DNA from: Murimonas intestini
GTDB lineage: Bacteria; Bacillota; Clostridia; Lachnospirales; Lachnospiraceae
Length of the DNA stretch: 64,000 bases
Direction: 5' to 3'
Assembly: GCF_024622195.1 (NCBI RefSeq)
Contig: NZ_JANKBI010000003.1
Coordinates: forward strand, 325,229 to 389,228
How positions within the stretch are numbered: the first letter of the stretch is position 1; each line of letters opens with the position of its first letter. The notes beneath the pieces were generated by a model. That model ran no database searches, had not been told where the DNA came from, and saw only the letters and a list, made by a program, of their open reading frames with translations. Shown here one piece after another: positions 34,156 through 43,219 of the stretch. Made by a program: the position numbers and the translations under genes.

Positions 34156-34762
34156 GATAAAGGTACTTGGAATAACAGGGGGAATCGGCACAGGCAAAAG
34201 CACTGTGCTGGATTACATAGGCAAGATGTACCATGCAAGGGTCATCCAGGCGGACCAGGCGGCTCACCTGCTGATGGAACCGGGGCAGGTCTGTTATTAT
34301 AAAATTGTGGAGAGCTTCGGGAGCGGCATACTCCGGGGTGACCAGAAGATAGACAGGGAAAAGATGGCAGCAGTCGTATTTTCCGACAAAGAAAAACTTA
34401 AGAGGCTTAACCAGATAGTCCATCCGGCTGTAAAGGAATATATAATCGCCGAGATCAAAAGAGAGCGCGGGAACGGAACTGTTCCGTTTATAGTGCTGGA
34501 GGCAGCGCTTCTTATTGAAGACCATTATGAGAGTATTTGTGATGAATTCTGGTATGTCTACGCAGATGAGGACGTGAGGAGGCAGCGCCTGATGCAGTAT
34601 AGAGGATATACGGCTGAGAAGGTAAAGCAGGTCATGAAAAACCAGCTGCGTGAAAATGTATTCCGGCAGCATTGTCAATTTGTGATTGACAACAGCAGCA
34701 ATATTGTAGAAAATACATATGAACAAATTGACAGGGGACTGATAGAACATGAATTTTTGTAG
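34142..34762 (+). CDS. coaE: Dephospho-CoA kinase
   Basis: Last enzyme of coenzyme A synthesis, phosphorylating the 3' hydroxyl of dephospho-CoA. The P-loop GGIGTGKST is at residues 14-22. QADQAAHLLMEPG, RLNQIVHPAVKEY and FIVLEAALLIEDHYESICDEFWYVYADEDVRRQRL are the acceptor and lid regions typical of CoaE. Its 206 residues are usual. The gene starts inside polA and its end overlaps the next gene by 14 bases. Confidence 0.95.
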   Translation: MRQNKIKVLGITGGIGTGKSTVLDYIGKMYHARVIQADQAAHLLMEPGQVCYYKIVESFGSGILRGDQKIDREKMAAVVFSDKEKLKRLNQIVHPAVKEYIIAEIKRERGNGTVPFIVLEAALLIEDHYESICDEFWYVYADEDVRRQRLMQYRGYTAEKVKQVMKNQLRENVFRQHCQFVIDNSSNIVENTYEQIDRGLIEHEFL

Positions 34763-35546
34763 TATAACCAGCGGCAGCAGCGGTAACTGTATTTACGTGG
34801 GCTCGGAAAAGACGAGCCTGCTCATTGATGCGGGCGTAAGCGGCAAGCGGATCGAGGCAGGGCTTAATGCAATTGACAGGACTTCTAAGGAGATAGACGG
34901 TATTCTGATAACACATGAGCATTCAGACCATATAAAAGGGCTGGGCGTGCTGGCCAGAAAGTATAATATCCCGATCTACGCCACACAAGGGACGATAGCT
35001 GCCATTAAATCCATCAGCTCACTGGGCAGGATAGATGAACAGCTCTACTGTCCCATCGAGGCTGATCAGACTTTTGACATCTCTGACTTAAGGATCTCGC
35101 CATTTGCAATATCACATGACGCTGCACAGCCTGTTGCATACAGGGTGGAGCACGGCGGTTCAGCGGTCGGCGTGGCGACGGATTTGGGGGTCTACAATGA
35201 CTATACAGTGGAGCATTTAAGAAATCTGGATGCAGTGCTCATTGAGGCGAACCACGATATTAATATGCTGCAGGTGGGAAGTTATCCATATCCCTTAAAG
35301 CAGCGTATCCTGGGGAACCGGGGTCATCTCTCGAATGAGAACGCAGGCAGGCTTTTGTGCGAGATCCTGCACGACAGGCTGAAGACTGTATTCCTCGGGC
35401 ATCTGAGCAAGGAGAATAACTATGAAGAGCTGGCCTATGAGACCGTGTGCGCTGAAGTGACATTGGGTGATAATCCATACAGGGCAAATGATTTTCCAAT
35501 CATGGTGGCAAAGCGGGACTGCAATTCACCTATGGTGGCAGTATAA
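34749..35546 (+). CDS. Metallo-beta-lactamase fold hydrolase, YycJ/WalJ-like
   Basis: Cytoplasmic protein of 265 residues. The metal site HEHSDHIKG (about residues 57-65) with further ligands in ISHDAAQPV, ATDLG and LGHLSKENN fits the YycJ group of metallo-beta-lactamase proteins. Homologues are proposed 5'-3' DNA exonucleases linked to cell division and repair in Bacillus. The position after polA-coaE is compatible with DNA repair. The start MNFCSITSGSSGNCIYVGS is characteristic. Substrate is not proven here. Confidence 0.85.
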   Translation: MNFCSITSGSSGNCIYVGSEKTSLLIDAGVSGKRIEAGLNAIDRTSKEIDGILITHEHSDHIKGLGVLARKYNIPIYATQGTIAAIKSISSLGRIDEQLYCPIEADQTFDISDLRISPFAISHDAAQPVAYRVEHGGSAVGVATDLGVYNDYTVEHLRNLDAVLIEANHDINMLQVGSYPYPLKQRILGNRGHLSNENAGRLLCEILHDRLKTVFLGHLSKENNYEELAYETVCAEVTLGDNPYRANDFPIMVAKRDCNSPMVAV

Positions 35547-35587
35547 GCAATACATAATATAAATTCCAGAATAAAAAGGAGAAAGCT

Positions 35588-35860
35588 ATGAAGAAAACAA
35601 TCATCACAGTAGTAGGAAAAGACACAGTTGGAATTATTGGAAGAGTGTGTACATATCTGGCAGAGAATAATGTCAATATTCTTGATATCTCCCAGACGAT
35701 CGTACAGGGATACTTTAATATGATGATGATCACGGACACTAACAGCTCCAAAAAAGAATTCGGTGACCTTGCAAAGGCGCTGGAACAGCTGGGTGAGGAG
35801 ATCGGTGTTTCTATCCGCTGCCAGCATGAGGATATCTTCAACAAGATGCACCGCATCTGA
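35588..35860 (+). CDS. ACT domain protein (UPF0237)
   Basis: A 90-residue protein made of a single ACT fold (TIITVVGKDTVGIIGRVCTYLAENNVN, then NILDISQTIVQGYFNMMMITD), normally a small-ligand sensor such as for amino acids. AAAAGGAG lies before the ATG. In Firmicutes and other bacteria this protein is regularly followed by a UPF0210 gene, as here, suggesting the two work together; the pair's ligand and reaction are not established. Confidence 0.9.
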   Translation: MKKTIITVVGKDTVGIIGRVCTYLAENNVNILDISQTIVQGYFNMMMITDTNSSKKEFGDLAKALEQLGEEIGVSIRCQHEDIFNKMHRI

Positions 35861-35911
35861 TCAGGAATCAAAGAAGCATAGAATACGAGAAGCAGAAAGG
35901 AAACATCTATC

Positions 35912-37276
35912 ATGATAAACATGTTTGAAGTCAATGAGACGAATAAGATGATCACCCAGGAGAATCTGGATGTCCGCACGATCACCCTGGGCATCAGCCT
36001 TCTGGATTGTGCAGATTCAGACCTGGAAAAGGTTGCAAAAAAAATCTATGATAAAATCACCACTGTTGCTAAGGACCTGGTGAAGACAGGTCAGGAGATA
36101 GAGAGAGAATACGGGATTCCGATTGTTAACAAGAGGATATCTGTTACTCCAATTGCTCTGGTGGGCGGCAGTGCCTGCAAGACACCGGAGGATTACGTAG
36201 TCCTGGCGAAGACCCTTGACCGGGCGGCAAAGGAAGTGGGTGTTAACTTTATCGGCGGATACTCAGCTCTGGTTTCAAAAGGGATGACAAAAAGTGATGA
36301 AAACCTTATCCGTTCTATCCCTCAGGCTCTGGCATGCACTGAGAGGGTCTGCAGTTCCGTGAATCTGGGATCCACAAAATGCGGGATCAATATGGACGCT
36401 GTCAGGCTTATGGGAGACATCATCCTTGAGACAGCTGAATATACAAAAGAAAATGATTCTCTGGGATGCGCCAAGCTTGTAGTGTTCTGCAATGCACCTG
36501 ATGACAACCCCTTCATGGCGGGGGCCTTCCACGGGGTTACAGAAGCTGATGCTATTATAAATGTGGGAGTCAGCGGACCGGGAGTGGTAAAGACGGCCCT
36601 GGAACAGGTCAGAGGAGAGAGCTTTGAAGTGCTCTGCGAGACGATAAAAAAGACTGCGTTTAAGGTAACACGTGTGGGACAGCTGGTGGCGCAGGAAGCT
36701 TCCAAAAGGCTGGGTATCCCCTTCGGTATCCTGGATCTGTCCCTGGCGCCAACGCCGGCTATAGGAGACAGTGTGGCAGACATCTTATGCGAAATAGGCC
36801 TGGAGTTTGCCGGAGCGCCTGGAACCACAGCTGCGCTGGCACTGCTTAATGACCAGGTGAAGAAAGGCGGAGTCATGGCGTCTTCCTACGTGGGAGGCTT
36901 GAGCGGCGCTTTCATTCCTGTCAGCGAGGATCAGGGCATGATCGATGCTGTTCAGGCAGGAGCGCTCAGTCTGGAGAAACTGGAAGCCATGACATGTGTC
37001 TGCTCAGTGGGACTTGATATGATCGCGATACCTGGCAGCACAAAGGCAACTACCATCTCAGGCATTATTGCAGATGAGATGGCTATCGGTATGGTGAATC
37101 AGAAGACTACGGCTGTCCGCCTGATCCCTGTTATCGGCAAGGATGTGGGAGAGATCGTACAGTTCGGCGGACTTCTGGGATATGCGCCCATCATGCCGGT
37201 GAACCAGTATTCCTGTGATGCATTTGTAAACAGAACGGGAAGGATACCGGCGCCTATACACAGCTTTAAGAATTAA
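35912..37276 (+). CDS. PFL-like UPF0210 family protein
   Basis: Protein of 454 residues belonging to the UPF0210/DUF711 group, whose fold is related to pyruvate formate-lyase but whose function is unknown. Recognisable segments are ENLDVRTITLGISLLDCADSD, GGSACKTPEDYVVLAKTLDRAAKEVGV, FIGGYSALVSKGMT, VSGPGVVKTAL and GTTAALALLNDQVKKGG. No glycyl-radical motif is evident, so radical chemistry is not expected. It follows the ACT protein by 51 bases and ends the unit at a hairpin terminator. Confidence 0.9.
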   Translation: MINMFEVNETNKMITQENLDVRTITLGISLLDCADSDLEKVAKKIYDKITTVAKDLVKTGQEIEREYGIPIVNKRISVTPIALVGGSACKTPEDYVVLAKTLDRAAKEVGVNFIGGYSALVSKGMTKSDENLIRSIPQALACTERVCSSVNLGSTKCGINMDAVRLMGDIILETAEYTKENDSLGCAKLVVFCNAPDDNPFMAGAFHGVTEADAIINVGVSGPGVVKTALEQVRGESFEVLCETIKKTAFKVTRVGQLVAQEASKRLGIPFGILDLSLAPTPAIGDSVADILCEIGLEFAGAPGTTAALALLNDQVKKGGVMASSYVGGLSGAFIPVSEDQGMIDAVQAGALSLEKLEAMTCVCSVGLDMIAIPGSTKATTISGIIADEMAIGMVNQKTTAVRLIPVIGKDVGEIVQFGGLLGYAPIMPVNQYSCDAFVNRTGRIPAPIHSFKN

Positions 37277-37282
37277 AAATAT

Positions 37283-37320
37283 GGCCCGGCCTTCTGGGAG
37301 AATTCCCGGAGAGCCGGGCT
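37283..37320. terminator. Intrinsic terminator between the UPF0210 gene and tmcAL
   Basis: GGCCCGGC (37283-37290) pairs with GCCGGGCT (37313-37320), with inner pairing and a TATTTT tail. It lies between convergent genes and probably serves both directions. Confidence 0.7.
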
Positions 37321-37324
37321 ATTT

Positions 37325-38587
37325 TCACACAATAACAGGCGATATCCTGTACTCATTATAAATATGCCCGGGACTCTTTGCCTGGCAGATACAGTGGTAT
37401 ATCTCAGATGCCCTGATATCTTTCTGAAGCATCTGCAGGCCGTGGTCATGCAGCTGGGAAGCTGCATCTGCGACTTTTGTGATCAGAGGCAGGTTTCCTG
37501 ATGTCTTGATCTCCCTCAGAAGAGGTGAGGCGCTTTTTTTAAAGCCAAGGATGCGGGCATAGGGAACCTCAAAAGTGAGGCCATCCCGTCTGATATCTGA
37601 TGTGCGGATATCCAGAAGGAGATGGAGGAGGCAGCGCCTGACTCTTGTGAGAGTTACCTGCTTTGTTTTCAGCAGTGACAGAAATTCTGCGTAACCAGTA
37701 TATTCAGGAAGCAGATTCATGATCCTGCGGGCCAGATCAGGCGTCATATCCAGGAAAGGCATCAGGTCATCAGGTGAGGAGGCCTGCAGAAGCCTGTAAT
37801 GAATGATCTGTGAGAAGTCTTCCTCAGATACCAGCCTCCCTGCGCTGTACAGCTTTCTGAGCAGGGAAAGTGAGCAGTCAGGGAGCTGGGAAGATAAGTT
37901 GTCAGGGAAAACGTCACTTACTGCGAGCGCATTCCTGACTGCTGAAGCTGAAGCAAAAGCAGCGGTGTCCCCGGCGCCGGAGGGAAGCTGAAGATTATGA
38001 TAGCCGCTGCCCTTGCGGGGGATGGTGACAGGCTGTATCCTGCTGTTGTTTGCCAGCAGAGCTCTGCAGTATTCCGCCCCCAGTATATTATTTGGTGAAT
38101 CAAGTATTTTTGAGGATAATGAAGATTCGGATGAAAGGCAGGCTGACAGAGCTTCCTTCCTGGCGGCGGGAAAGGTCATCCCTTCCTTCTGGGCTTTTCT
38201 GAGGGCTGCCCGGTAGACAGGGGGCTCCTTAAGAAGGATAGAGGCACACTCCATAAGAGCTGATGCATCCCCGCATTCACTGCCAAAGGACAGGAAATCA
38301 ATGACGCCCAGGCCGTCCAGCAAAGCCAGGGCTCCGCCTGCAAAGTATTCGGCAGATGCACATGAGAAGCAGGCGGGCAGTTCCAGAACAAGGTCTGCGC
38401 CGCCGCATAAGGCCATCCTGGTCCTTGTATATTTATCGGCAAGCGCAGGGCCTCCGCGCTGCACGAAGTCTCCGCTCATGACAACCACAACATATCCGGC
38501 TCCTGTAAGGCGTCTGGATTCCCGTATATGATAGAGGTGGCCATTGTGGAATGGGTTATATTCTGCTATGATACCGACTGTTTTCAT
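37325..38587 (-). CDS. tmcAL: tRNA(Met) cytidine acetate ligase
   Basis: Enzyme of 420 residues (YlbM family) that uses ATP and acetate to acetylate the wobble cytidine of elongator tRNA-Met. The nucleotidyltransferase start MKTVGIIAEYNPFHNGHLYHI has the HxGH-type ATP site HNGH at 14-17. GSECGDASAL, NNILGAEYCRALL and IPRKGSGYHN follow. I chose the ATG at 38587 because GGAG lies seven bases upstream; a start four codons earlier would overlap that site. It is divergent from pta. Acetate use here and the pta-ackA pair next door are probably coincidental neighbours. Confidence 0.9.
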   Translation of the reverse strand: MKTVGIIAEYNPFHNGHLYHIRESRRLTGAGYVVVVMSGDFVQRGGPALADKYTRTRMALCGGADLVLELPACFSCASAEYFAGGALALLDGLGVIDFLSFGSECGDASALMECASILLKEPPVYRAALRKAQKEGMTFPAARKEALSACLSSESSLSSKILDSPNNILGAEYCRALLANNSRIQPVTIPRKGSGYHNLQLPSGAGDTAAFASASAVRNALAVSDVFPDNLSSQLPDCSLSLLRKLYSAGRLVSEEDFSQIIHYRLLQASSPDDLMPFLDMTPDLARRIMNLLPEYTGYAEFLSLLKTKQVTLTRVRRCLLHLLLDIRTSDIRRDGLTFEVPYARILGFKKSASPLLREIKTSGNLPLITKVADAASQLHDHGLQMLQKDIRASEIYHCICQAKSPGHIYNEYRISPVIV

Positions 38588-38783
38588 TTTAGGCTCCATT
38601 TCTTAATTTAATCATTATAATTATAGCCCAGAAAGGGCTGCGTGTACATCAAAAGATACAAGTGGGGAGGTTGAAATTCCCAGTTGATAGGGCTATAATA
38701 AATCTGAAAATATAACTGGTTAGTACAAAAACTGCATGCAGACGGCAGGATGGGATGAAAAGTTTGTTAAAATTTTAATTATA

Positions 38784-38812
38784 TTGTTAAGATTTCACCT
38801 ATCATGTATAAT
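38784..38812 (+). promoter_or_regulatory. Promoter of pta-ackA
   Basis: TTGTTA (38784-38789), 17 bases, TATAAT (38807-38812), about 70 bases before the pta ATG. The rest of the 38588-38882 gap is AT-rich and holds no gene that I can see. Confidence 0.65.
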
Positions 38813-38882
38813 AGAAAGTAACTATCCAGACACTGAACAGTTATAACAAAAAGTAACGTTAACACGAAAGGAGTCAGAAATC

Positions 38883-39878
38883 ATGGGATTTATTGACGTA
38901 ATCAAAGAAAGGGCAAAAGCAAACAAAAAAACGATTGTTTTGCCGGAAACAGAAGACCGCAGGACTTATGAGGCGGCAGCCCAGATCCTGAAAGAAGGGA
39001 TCGCGGACATCATCCTGGTAGGAAGCGAAGAAGATGTTAAAAAAGGAAGCGAAGGTCTTGACCTCACAGGGGTTCAGATCGTTGACCCGGCTGTTTCTGA
39101 AAAGACAGCAGCCTATATTGACAAGCTTGTTGAATTAAGACAGAAAAAAGGAATGACACCGGAGCAGGCAAAAGAGATCCTTCTTAACCAGTACCTGTAC
39201 TATGGCGTCATGATGGTAAAGATGGGTGATGCAGACGGTATGGTTTCCGGTGCATGCCATTCTACAGCTGATACATTAAGGCCGTGCCTTCAGATACTGA
39301 AGACAAAGCCGGGCACAAAGCTGGTAAGCGCATTTTTCCTGATGGCTGTTCCTGACTGTGAATATGGCGCAGACGGTACATTTATCTTTGCTGACTGCGG
39401 TCTGAACCAGAACCCGAATCCGGAAGAGCTGGCTGCTATTGCAGGATCTTCAGCAGAGTCCTTCAAGCTTCTTGTAGAGAAAGAGCCTGTTGTGGCTATG
39501 CTTTCACACTCCACAATGGGAAGCGCTAAGCATGCTGATGTGGACAAGGTAGTTGAGGCAGTGAAGATTGCAAAAGAACAGTATCCTGATCTGAAGCTGG
39601 ATGGGGAATTCCAGCTGGATGCTGCTATCGTTCCGAGCGTAGGCGCTTCAAAAGCACCGGACAGCCCTGTGGCAGGGAAGGCCAATGTGCTGATGTTCCC
39701 GGATCTGGATGCAGGAAATATCGGATATAAGTTAGTGCAGAGACTTGCAAAGGCGGAAGCTTACGGACCTATCACACAGGGTATTGCAAAACCTGTCAAT
39801 GACCTGTCAAGAGGCTGTTCAGCAGCAGATATCGTAGGGGTAGTAGCCATTACATCTGTACAGTGCCAGGCAGAATAA
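38883..39878 (+). CDS. pta: Phosphate acetyltransferase
   Basis: Converts acetyl-CoA and phosphate to acetyl phosphate and CoA, the first step of fermentative acetate formation. The 331 residues match the short clostridial form without the N-terminal regulatory domain. MGFIDVIKERAKANKKTIVLPETEDRRTYEAA, GMTPEQAKEILLNQYLYYGVMMVKMGDADGMVSGACHSTADTLRP and MLSHSTMGSAKHADVDKV are typical, as is PVNDLSRGCSAADIVGVVAITSVQ at the end. AAAGGAG precedes the ATG. It forms an operon with ackA, 89 bases downstream. Confidence 0.97.
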   Translation: MGFIDVIKERAKANKKTIVLPETEDRRTYEAAAQILKEGIADIILVGSEEDVKKGSEGLDLTGVQIVDPAVSEKTAAYIDKLVELRQKKGMTPEQAKEILLNQYLYYGVMMVKMGDADGMVSGACHSTADTLRPCLQILKTKPGTKLVSAFFLMAVPDCEYGADGTFIFADCGLNQNPNPEELAAIAGSSAESFKLLVEKEPVVAMLSHSTMGSAKHADVDKVVEAVKIAKEQYPDLKLDGEFQLDAAIVPSVGASKAPDSPVAGKANVLMFPDLDAGNIGYKLVQRLAKAEAYGPITQGIAKPVNDLSRGCSAADIVGVVAITSVQCQAE

Positions 39879-39967
39879 GGTTGTAACGGGATATACGGCG
39901 TTTATACTGCAGCGCGGGGCATGCGCTGCTAAAAATATGAGAGATCAAAAATGGAGGTATTTTTGAA

Positions 39968-41161
39968 ATGAACGTATTAGTTATCAATTGCGGAAGTTCT
40001 TCACTGAAATATCAGCTGATTAACTCTGAGACAGAAGCAGTATTGGCTAAGGGGCTTTGCGAAAGGATCGGCATCGAAGGCAGCCGCCTTGTGTACCAGC
40101 CGGCAGGCGGGGAAAAGGAAATTACAGAGAGCCCGATGCCTACTCATAAAGAAGCTATCCAGATGGTACTGGATGCTCTTGTAAATGAAAAATCAGGTGT
40201 TATCGCCAGCCTTTCAGAGGTTGGAGCCGTAGGACACAGGGTTGTGCACGGCGGTGAAAAATTCGCATCCAGCGCTGTTATTACAGAAGAAATGCTCGCA
40301 GCAGTGGAAGAATGCAACGATCTTGCACCTCTTCACAATCCGGCAAACCTTATTGGTATCCGCGCATGCCAGGAACTGATGCCGAACGTACCCATGGTTG
40401 GAGTGTTTGACACAGCCTTCCATCAGACAATGCCTGAGAAAGCTTATATGTACGGTCTTCCATATGAGTACTACAAGAAATATAAAATCAGAAGATACGG
40501 TTTCCACGGTACATCACACAGCTTTGTATCTAAAGAGCTGGCCAGCTTCCTGGGTCTGGACATCAACAATTCCAAGATCATCGTATGCCATCTCGGAAAC
40601 GGAGCTTCCGTATCAGCAGTGGTGAACGGTAAGTCAGTAGACACTTCCATGGGCCTGACACCTCTTGAAGGGCTTGTGATGGGAACACGTTCCGGTGACA
40701 TTGATCCTGCTATCCTGGAGTTTTTAGCTCATAAGGAAAATATGGATATTGATGAGCTGATGAGCATGCTGAACAAAAAATCAGGTGTTTACGGACTTTC
40801 TGATTATATTTCAAGTGATTTCCGCGATCTTGAGGATGCTGCTGAAAAAGGTGATGAGAATGCCATCCGTGCGAGAGCTGTCTTCAACTACAGAGTTGCC
40901 AAATATATCGGCGGCTATGTGGCAGCTATGAACGGAGTTGATGCAATCGCATTTACAGCCGGACTTGGTGAGAATGATACTCTTGTCCGCAGGGATATCA
41001 TGGCTTATTTAGGATATCTGGGAATCGAGCTGGATGAAGAGAACAACAAGCTCCGCGGTAAGGATGTCCTTATTTCCACACCAGATTCCAAGGTCAAAGT
41101 CGCAGTTATCCCGACAAATGAAGAACTTGCTATCTGCCGTGAAACAGTTGCGCTGATTTAA
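39968..41161 (+). CDS. ackA: Acetate kinase
   Basis: Converts acetyl phosphate and ADP to acetate and ATP, giving substrate-level ATP in fermentation. The 397-residue protein starts MNVLVINCGSSSLKYQLI, the acetokinase phosphate-binding signature. VGHRVVHGGEKF, PLHNPANLIGI, MVGVFDTAFHQTMPEKAY, RRYGFHGTSHSFV, CHLGNGAS and FTAGLGEND complete the active site. ATGGAGG precedes the ATG. A hairpin (GGGATGGG 41174-41181 with CCCATCCC 41189-41196) follows its stop and probably ends the pta-ackA transcript. Confidence 0.98.
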   Translation: MNVLVINCGSSSLKYQLINSETEAVLAKGLCERIGIEGSRLVYQPAGGEKEITESPMPTHKEAIQMVLDALVNEKSGVIASLSEVGAVGHRVVHGGEKFASSAVITEEMLAAVEECNDLAPLHNPANLIGIRACQELMPNVPMVGVFDTAFHQTMPEKAYMYGLPYEYYKKYKIRRYGFHGTSHSFVSKELASFLGLDINNSKIIVCHLGNGASVSAVVNGKSVDTSMGLTPLEGLVMGTRSGDIDPAILEFLAHKENMDIDELMSMLNKKSGVYGLSDYISSDFRDLEDAAEKGDENAIRARAVFNYRVAKYIGGYVAAMNGVDAIAFTAGLGENDTLVRRDIMAYLGYLGIELDEENNKLRGKDVLISTPDSKVKVAVIPTNEELAICRETVALI

Positions 41162-41173
41162 ACAGAAATACAG

Positions 41174-41196
41174 GGGATGGGTGTACTGCCCATCCC
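41174..41196 (+). terminator. Terminator after ackA
   Basis: GGGATGGG-TGTACTG-CCCATCCC followed by TTAAATTT. The T tract is weak. Confidence 0.55.
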
Positions 41197-41241
41197 TTAA
41201 ATTTGGCTGTTGGGGATGGTATTTTTATCAAGAAAAAATAC

Positions 41242-41270
41242 TTGACAAACAATAATGCCGTCTGTATAAT
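41242..41270 (+). promoter_or_regulatory. Consensus promoter before yceD-rpmF
   Basis: TTGACA (41242-41247), 17 bases, TATAAT (41265-41270): a perfect sigma-A promoter, with transcription expected close to the AGGAG of the next gene. Confidence 0.85.
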
Positions 41271-41299
41271 AATACAAGTATGGATAGGAGATGTGTGAG

Positions 41300-41824
41300 A
41301 TGATTGACCTGACAAAAGTTTTAAATAGTGATGGTAAAGAAATTCATGCAGAAGAAATGATTGGTTTTGAGACTTTTGTTTCAAGGCTGGGCGAATTTCC
41401 TATCACAAGCAGCACACCGGTATCCCTCACGATCAAGAATAAAGGGAATCAGGAACTGCAGTTAAGCGGCATGGTAACTCTACATGTATTGATACCGTGC
41501 AGCCGGTGTCTGGAGGACGTCGATACTGAATTTGTAATCGAGTTTGACAAAGAGCTTGATATGAAGATGGATGACGGCGAAAGACAGAAGGCGCTTGATG
41601 AACACAGCTATATAGAAGGTTATAACCTGGATGTGGATGAGCTTGTCTATGGTGAGATTTTGGTCAATTGGCCCGTTAAGGTACTGTGTAAAGAGGACTG
41701 CAAGGGAATCTGCAGTGTCTGCGGAACAAACCTGAACCTGTCGACTTGTAGCTGTGAGACCACAGATTTAGATCCTAGAATGGCCAAAATCCGTGATATC
41801 TTTAGTAAATTTAAGGAGGTGTAA
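41300..41824 (+). CDS. yceD: YceD/DUF177 family protein
   Basis: Small protein of 174 residues of the YceD (DUF177) family, linked to 23S rRNA processing or ribosome production in other bacteria. CSRCLEDVDTEFVIEFDKEL and the C-terminal CKGICSVCGTNLN with CSC form probable metal-binding cysteine pairs. The ATG at 41300 is preferred because the AGGAG would abut an ATG at 41291. It is followed by rpmF after 3 bases, the arrangement conserved across bacteria. Confidence 0.9.
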   Translation: MIDLTKVLNSDGKEIHAEEMIGFETFVSRLGEFPITSSTPVSLTIKNKGNQELQLSGMVTLHVLIPCSRCLEDVDTEFVIEFDKELDMKMDDGERQKALDEHSYIEGYNLDVDELVYGEILVNWPVKVLCKEDCKGICSVCGTNLNLSTCSCETTDLDPRMAKIRDIFSKFKEV

Positions 41825-41827
41825 ACC

Positions 41828-42010
41828 ATGTCAATCTGTCCAAAGAATAAATCTTCCAAAGGAAGAAGAGACAAGAGAAGAGCTAACTGGAAAATGACTG
41901 CTCCGAACTTGGTAAAGTGCAGCAAATGCGGCGAACTTATGTTGTCTCACAGAGTATGTAAGAACTGTGGAACATACAACAAAAAAGAAATTGTATCTGT
42001 AGAAGACTAA
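41828..42010 (+). CDS. rpmF: 50S ribosomal protein L32
   Basis: Ribosomal protein of 60 residues. The sequence starts MSICPKNKSSKGRRDKRRANW and contains two CxxC pairs (CSKCGEL, CKNCGTY), so this is the zinc-binding form. It is translated from an AAGGAGGTG site overlapping the end of yceD. A terminator (42061-42080) follows. Confidence 0.98.
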   Translation: MSICPKNKSSKGRRDKRRANWKMTAPNLVKCSKCGELMLSHRVCKNCGTYNKKEIVSVED

Positions 42011-42060
42011 TTTGGTACTCTTTTTGCAACTGGTCAGGTACTGGACAGTTACACTTTTTT

Positions 42061-42087
42061 AGCATCTCTGGCGAGATGCTTTTTTTC
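42061..42087 (+). terminator. Intrinsic terminator after rpmF
   Basis: AGCATCTC-TGG(C)-GAGATGCT followed by seven T. It separates rpmF from plsX, which has its own promoter. Confidence 0.9.
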
Positions 42088-42112
42088 TGGCACTGAATTC
42101 GTAAAACAGGTA

Positions 42113-42149
42113 TTGATTTTCTGAATGATGTTTAGTATATTAGTCTATA
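42113..42149 (+). promoter_or_regulatory. plsX promoter with a FapR-like box
   Basis: TTGATT (42113-42118), 17 bases, TATATT (42136-42141). TTAGTATATTAGTCTATA (42132-42149) covers the -10 and resembles the FapR operator (TTAGTACCTAGTCTTAA type) known before plsX in other Firmicutes. The promoter is fairly clear; the operator is a guess. Confidence 0.45.
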
Positions 42150-42170
42150 GATATACGAGGAGGAATTATT

Positions 42171-43202
42171 ATGCAGGAAAGAGTAAAGGTTGTGGTCGAT
42201 GCCATGGGCGGAGACAACGCGCCTGCCGAGATCGTTAAGGGAGCCGTAGAGGCAGTAAATGAAAGAAAAGACATCAAAGTGTTCCTGACAGGCAGAAAGC
42301 CTGTGGTCGATGCCCAGCTGCAGAATTACACCTACGACAAGGACCAGATTGAAGTGGTGGATGCGCAGGAGGTGATCGAGACTGCAGAACCGCCTGTAGT
42401 AGCGATTCGCAAGAAAAAGAATTCTTCCATTGTCGTAGGTCTGAATATGGTGAAGAAAAAGGAAGCAGATGCATTTGTCTCTTCCGGAAGCACCGGGGCT
42501 GTACTGGTCGGCGGCCAGCTGATCGTAGGGCGTATCAAGGGAATTGAAAGACCGCCTCTGGCGCCTCTTATCCCTACGAAAAATGGTGTTGCGCTTCTGG
42601 TGGACTGCGGGGCAAATGTGGATGCCAGGCCATCACATCTGGTTCAGTTCGCCAAAATGGGATCTATCTATATGGAAAATGTAGTAGGCGTCAAGAATCC
42701 CAAAGTCGGCATTGTGAACATCGGCGCTGAAGAAGAAAAAGGAAATGCGCTGGTGAAGGGGACATATCCGCTGCTGAAAGAATGTAAGGACATTAATTTT
42801 GTAGGCAGCATAGAAGCAAGGGATATTCCGTCGGGTGCCTGTGACGTAGTTGTGTGTGAAGCCTTTGTGGGGAATGTGATCCTGAAACTTTATGAAGGCG
42901 TTGGGGCTACGTTGATCAGCAAGGTCAAGGAAGGCATGATGGGCAGCCTGCGCTCAAAGATCGGAGCGCTGCTTGTAAAGCCAGCCTTAAAGGCTACGCT
43001 GAAATCTTTCGACGCAAGCCAGTATGGCGGAGCACCGCTGTTAGGACTCAATGGGCTTGTAGTCAAATCACACGGCAGTTCAAAGTCCGTGGAGATAAAG
43101 AACTCTATTATTCAGTGTGTCCAGTTTACACGACAGGGCATCAGTGAAAAAATAAGAGAAAATATTATTTTAAGTGCAGAAGATGACAGCACTGAAAATT
43201 AA
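42171..43202 (+). CDS. plsX: Phosphate acyltransferase PlsX
   Basis: Makes acyl phosphate from acyl-ACP, the first step of phosphatidic acid synthesis in Gram-positive bacteria. The 343-residue sequence has VVVDAMGGDNAPAEIVKGAV at the start, SSGSTGAVLVGGQLIVGRIKGIERPPLAPLIPT, LLVDCGANVDARP and VVCEAFVGNVILKLYEGVG. AGGAGG precedes the ATG. It is followed by acpP after 17 bases, so acyl carrier and acyl-phosphate enzyme are made together, and then by rnc and smc. Confidence 0.97.
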   Translation: MQERVKVVVDAMGGDNAPAEIVKGAVEAVNERKDIKVFLTGRKPVVDAQLQNYTYDKDQIEVVDAQEVIETAEPPVVAIRKKKNSSIVVGLNMVKKKEADAFVSSGSTGAVLVGGQLIVGRIKGIERPPLAPLIPTKNGVALLVDCGANVDARPSHLVQFAKMGSIYMENVVGVKNPKVGIVNIGAEEEKGNALVKGTYPLLKECKDINFVGSIEARDIPSGACDVVVCEAFVGNVILKLYEGVGATLISKVKEGMMGSLRSKIGALLVKPALKATLKSFDASQYGGAPLLGLNGLVVKSHGSSKSVEIKNSIIQCVQFTRQGISEKIRENIILSAEDDSTEN

Positions 43203-43219
43203 AGAGAGGATTTGGTACT

